Assembly: GCA_013360215.1 (NCBI GenBank)
Contig: JABWCP010000014.1
Location: 1-64,000 of the forward strand
Direction of reading: 5' to 3'
Source: a bacterium
GTDB lineage: Bacteria; CLD3; SB21
Length of the DNA: 64,000 nt
Shown: piece after piece, positions 63,281-64,000 of the stretch
Layout: each line of letters begins with the position of its first letter
Numbering within the stretch: position 1 is the first letter of the stretch
Notes under the pieces: model-generated
Database searches by the model: none
The model's input: the letters and a program-made list of their open reading frames with translations, nothing else
What the model was told of the DNA's origin: nothing
Made by a program: the position numbers and the translations under genes

Positions 63281-63310
63281 AAAAAACCCCGGAACTAAAA
63301 AATCCCGGGG
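63281..63310 (-). terminator. Rho-independent terminator between convergent genes
   Basis: Stem CCCCGG (63287-63292) / CCGGGG (63305-63310). The minus strand continues with TTTTTTATTG after the stem, a good U-tract for the lipoprotein gene; the plus strand side is AT-rich but lacks T's. Confidence 0.75.
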
Positions 63311-63335
63311 CTTAAAAAAATCAGCTATTCAGTTA

Positions 63336-63893
63336 TTACTTCTTAGCTGTCAATTTCTCATTGATTTTGCCGTACATCATAGCGGCTTCATCGGCCGTAG
63401 CGCGTGAAGCTTTGAAATCACCGGCGGCAAATTGTTTTTTGGCTTCTTCTAATTTAGCTTTGCAACCGGCATAGGTTGTTTCCACTTCTTTTTTGTCCGC
63501 CGCTTTGAGTTTGCCGGCCGCCGCCATCATGGCTTTTTCATTTTTCGTCCAGGTCGTTTCGCAGTTTTTGATGAAATCATCCGTGGATGTTTTCACTTGT
63601 TCCATACCGGCCGGAGCTGCGGTAGCGGCTTCGTTATAGAGCTTTTCGGCTTCGACGTAAGCGGCTTTGGACTTATCCCATTCTTTCTTAGCCACAAGGC
63701 CATCGGCTTCTTTCATTTTAGCTTCGGCTTTTGCAAACGATTCGCTGGCATAATCAGCAGCTTTAGCTTCAGAGGCTTTTTTCGCGGCAGCTTTAGCTTT
63801 AGCAATTTCCTGCTCCGGGGGACCGCCGCAACCGATCAGTACAAATGCTGTCATAGCGACAGTCAACGCGGATACGATCATACGTTTTAACAT
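63336..63893 (-). CDS. Alanine/lysine-rich lipoprotein, DUF4398-like
   Basis: 185 residues. GGAG lies six bases before the ATG at 63893. Lipobox 'VLIGC' (C22). The mature part is long helices rich in A, K and E: 'KAKAAAKKASEAKAADYASE', 'AKAEAKMKEADGLVAKKEWD', 'KAAYVEAEKLYNEA'. It resembles DUF4398 or TPR-like helical proteins that lie between membrane and wall. No enzyme motif. A related gene begins right beside it at the window edge. Confidence 0.85.
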   Translation of the reverse strand: MLKRMIVSALTVAMTAFVLIGCGGPPEQEIAKAKAAAKKASEAKAADYASESFAKAEAKMKEADGLVAKKEWDKSKAAYVEAEKLYNEAATAAPAGMEQVKTSTDDFIKNCETTWTKNEKAMMAAAGKLKAADKKEVETTYAGCKAKLEEAKKQFAAGDFKASRATADEAAMMYGKINEKLTAKK

Positions 63894-63933
63894 AGGATTC
63901 TCCGTTTATTTAAGGGTTATGGGAATATTTACA

Positions 63934-63964
63934 AAAAAACCCCGAATACAAGTATCCGGGGTTT
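63934..63964 (-). terminator. Terminator of the next gene
   Basis: Stem AAACCCCG (63937-63944) / CGGGGTTT (63957-63964), with TTTTTTTGT on the minus strand. It ends the gene that is cut at the right edge and stands between it and the alanine-rich lipoprotein. Confidence 0.8.
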
Positions 63965-63983
63965 ATTCAAAACTAAATTTGAA

Positions 63984-64000
63984 TTACTTCTTAGCAGGCA
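63984..64000 (-). CDS. 3' end of a gene cut by the window edge, possibly a paralogue of the lipoprotein
   Basis: Only five codons are visible, ending P-A-K-K-stop on the minus strand, followed by a good terminator. The neighbouring lipoprotein ends T-A-K-K-stop with the same TTACTTCTTAGC codons. A tandem paralogue is plausible, but the evidence is very short. Confidence 0.45.

Noticed and set aside
1-64000. CRISPR arrays, transposases, integrases, rRNA genes
   Set aside because: None seen: no regularly spaced direct repeats and no DDE/tyrosine recombinase-like protein.

Overview
The window is a contiguous stretch of bacterial chromosome of moderate GC. It has an envelope-rich gene set typical of the FCB superphylum (Bacteroidota, Ignavibacteriota, Calditrichota and KSB1-like lineages). 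Pointers are a secreted protein with a C-terminal 'VPNPY ... GVYIAHI' FlgD/sorting-like domain at the left edge, a carboxypeptidase-regulatory TonB receptor, two LytS/LytTR two-component systems, a fused E1 alpha-beta 2-oxoacid dehydrogenase and several short lipoproteins. Two microcompartment shell genes argue for a deep FCB candidate lineage rather than a classical Bacteroides relative. The taxonomic placement is inference. No transposase, integrase, rRNA or CRISPR array was seen. Many start codons were moved inward from the longest reading frame, because a signal peptide and/or a Shine-Dalgarno sequence marks the real start.

Layout, left to right. 1-1.7 kb: end of a large secreted protein. 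1.9-5.7 kb: a four-gene minus-strand operon, ABC ATPase, ABC-2 permease, LytS-type kinase and LytTR regulator. 5.8-9.5 kb: outer-membrane protein, TPR protein and TonB-dependent receptor. 9.5-10.8 kb: a gap with a possible small RNA, then two BMC-H shell genes, the second ending at an A10 run that looks like a frameshift into a C-terminal extension. 10.9-16.1 kb: a WalK-like kinase convergent with an operon for a LytR_C protein, a non-catalytic M16 peptidase homologue and an MsbA-like exporter. 16.1-25.3 kb: a long minus-strand run, purH, mreB, mreC, mreD, mrdA, rodA, HAD phosphatase and lipoprotein, which sets rod-shape wall synthesis. 25.5-30 kb: small envelope proteins and an ECF sigma / membrane protein / ABC-2 exporter operon. 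30-36 kb: secreted esterase and propeller proteins, a secreted HELGH protein, a second LytTR two-component system and a barrel-like protein. 36.5-46.3 kb: E1 dehydrogenase, MacB/FtsX-type permease, branched-chain aminotransferase, exported PepF peptidase and ABC-F ATPase. 46.4-48.3 kb: acyltransferase, winged-helix-like protein and glycerophosphodiesterase.

48.4-52.3 kb is the standout: an AT-rich, terminator-bounded two-gene operon lying directly 3' of the tmRNA gene. The first gene encodes an Mrr-like PD-(D/E)xK nuclease fused to a P-loop NTPase. The second, overlapping by ATGA, encodes an AAA-like NTPase followed by a long helical/TPR-like region. This looks like a split, Avs-like (STAND) anti-phage system in which effector and putative sensor sit on separate proteins.

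52.5-64 kb: ssrA, whose tag reading frame looks shifted; a dihydroorotate-dehydrogenase-like gene; a lipoprotein propeller; tRNA-Lys(CUU) with a nearby partial copy; a 1874-residue hybrid kinase with about ten PAS domains, downstream of a DUF481-type protein; a TauE/SafE permease; and two adjacent related alanine/lysine-rich proteins, the second cut by the window edge.
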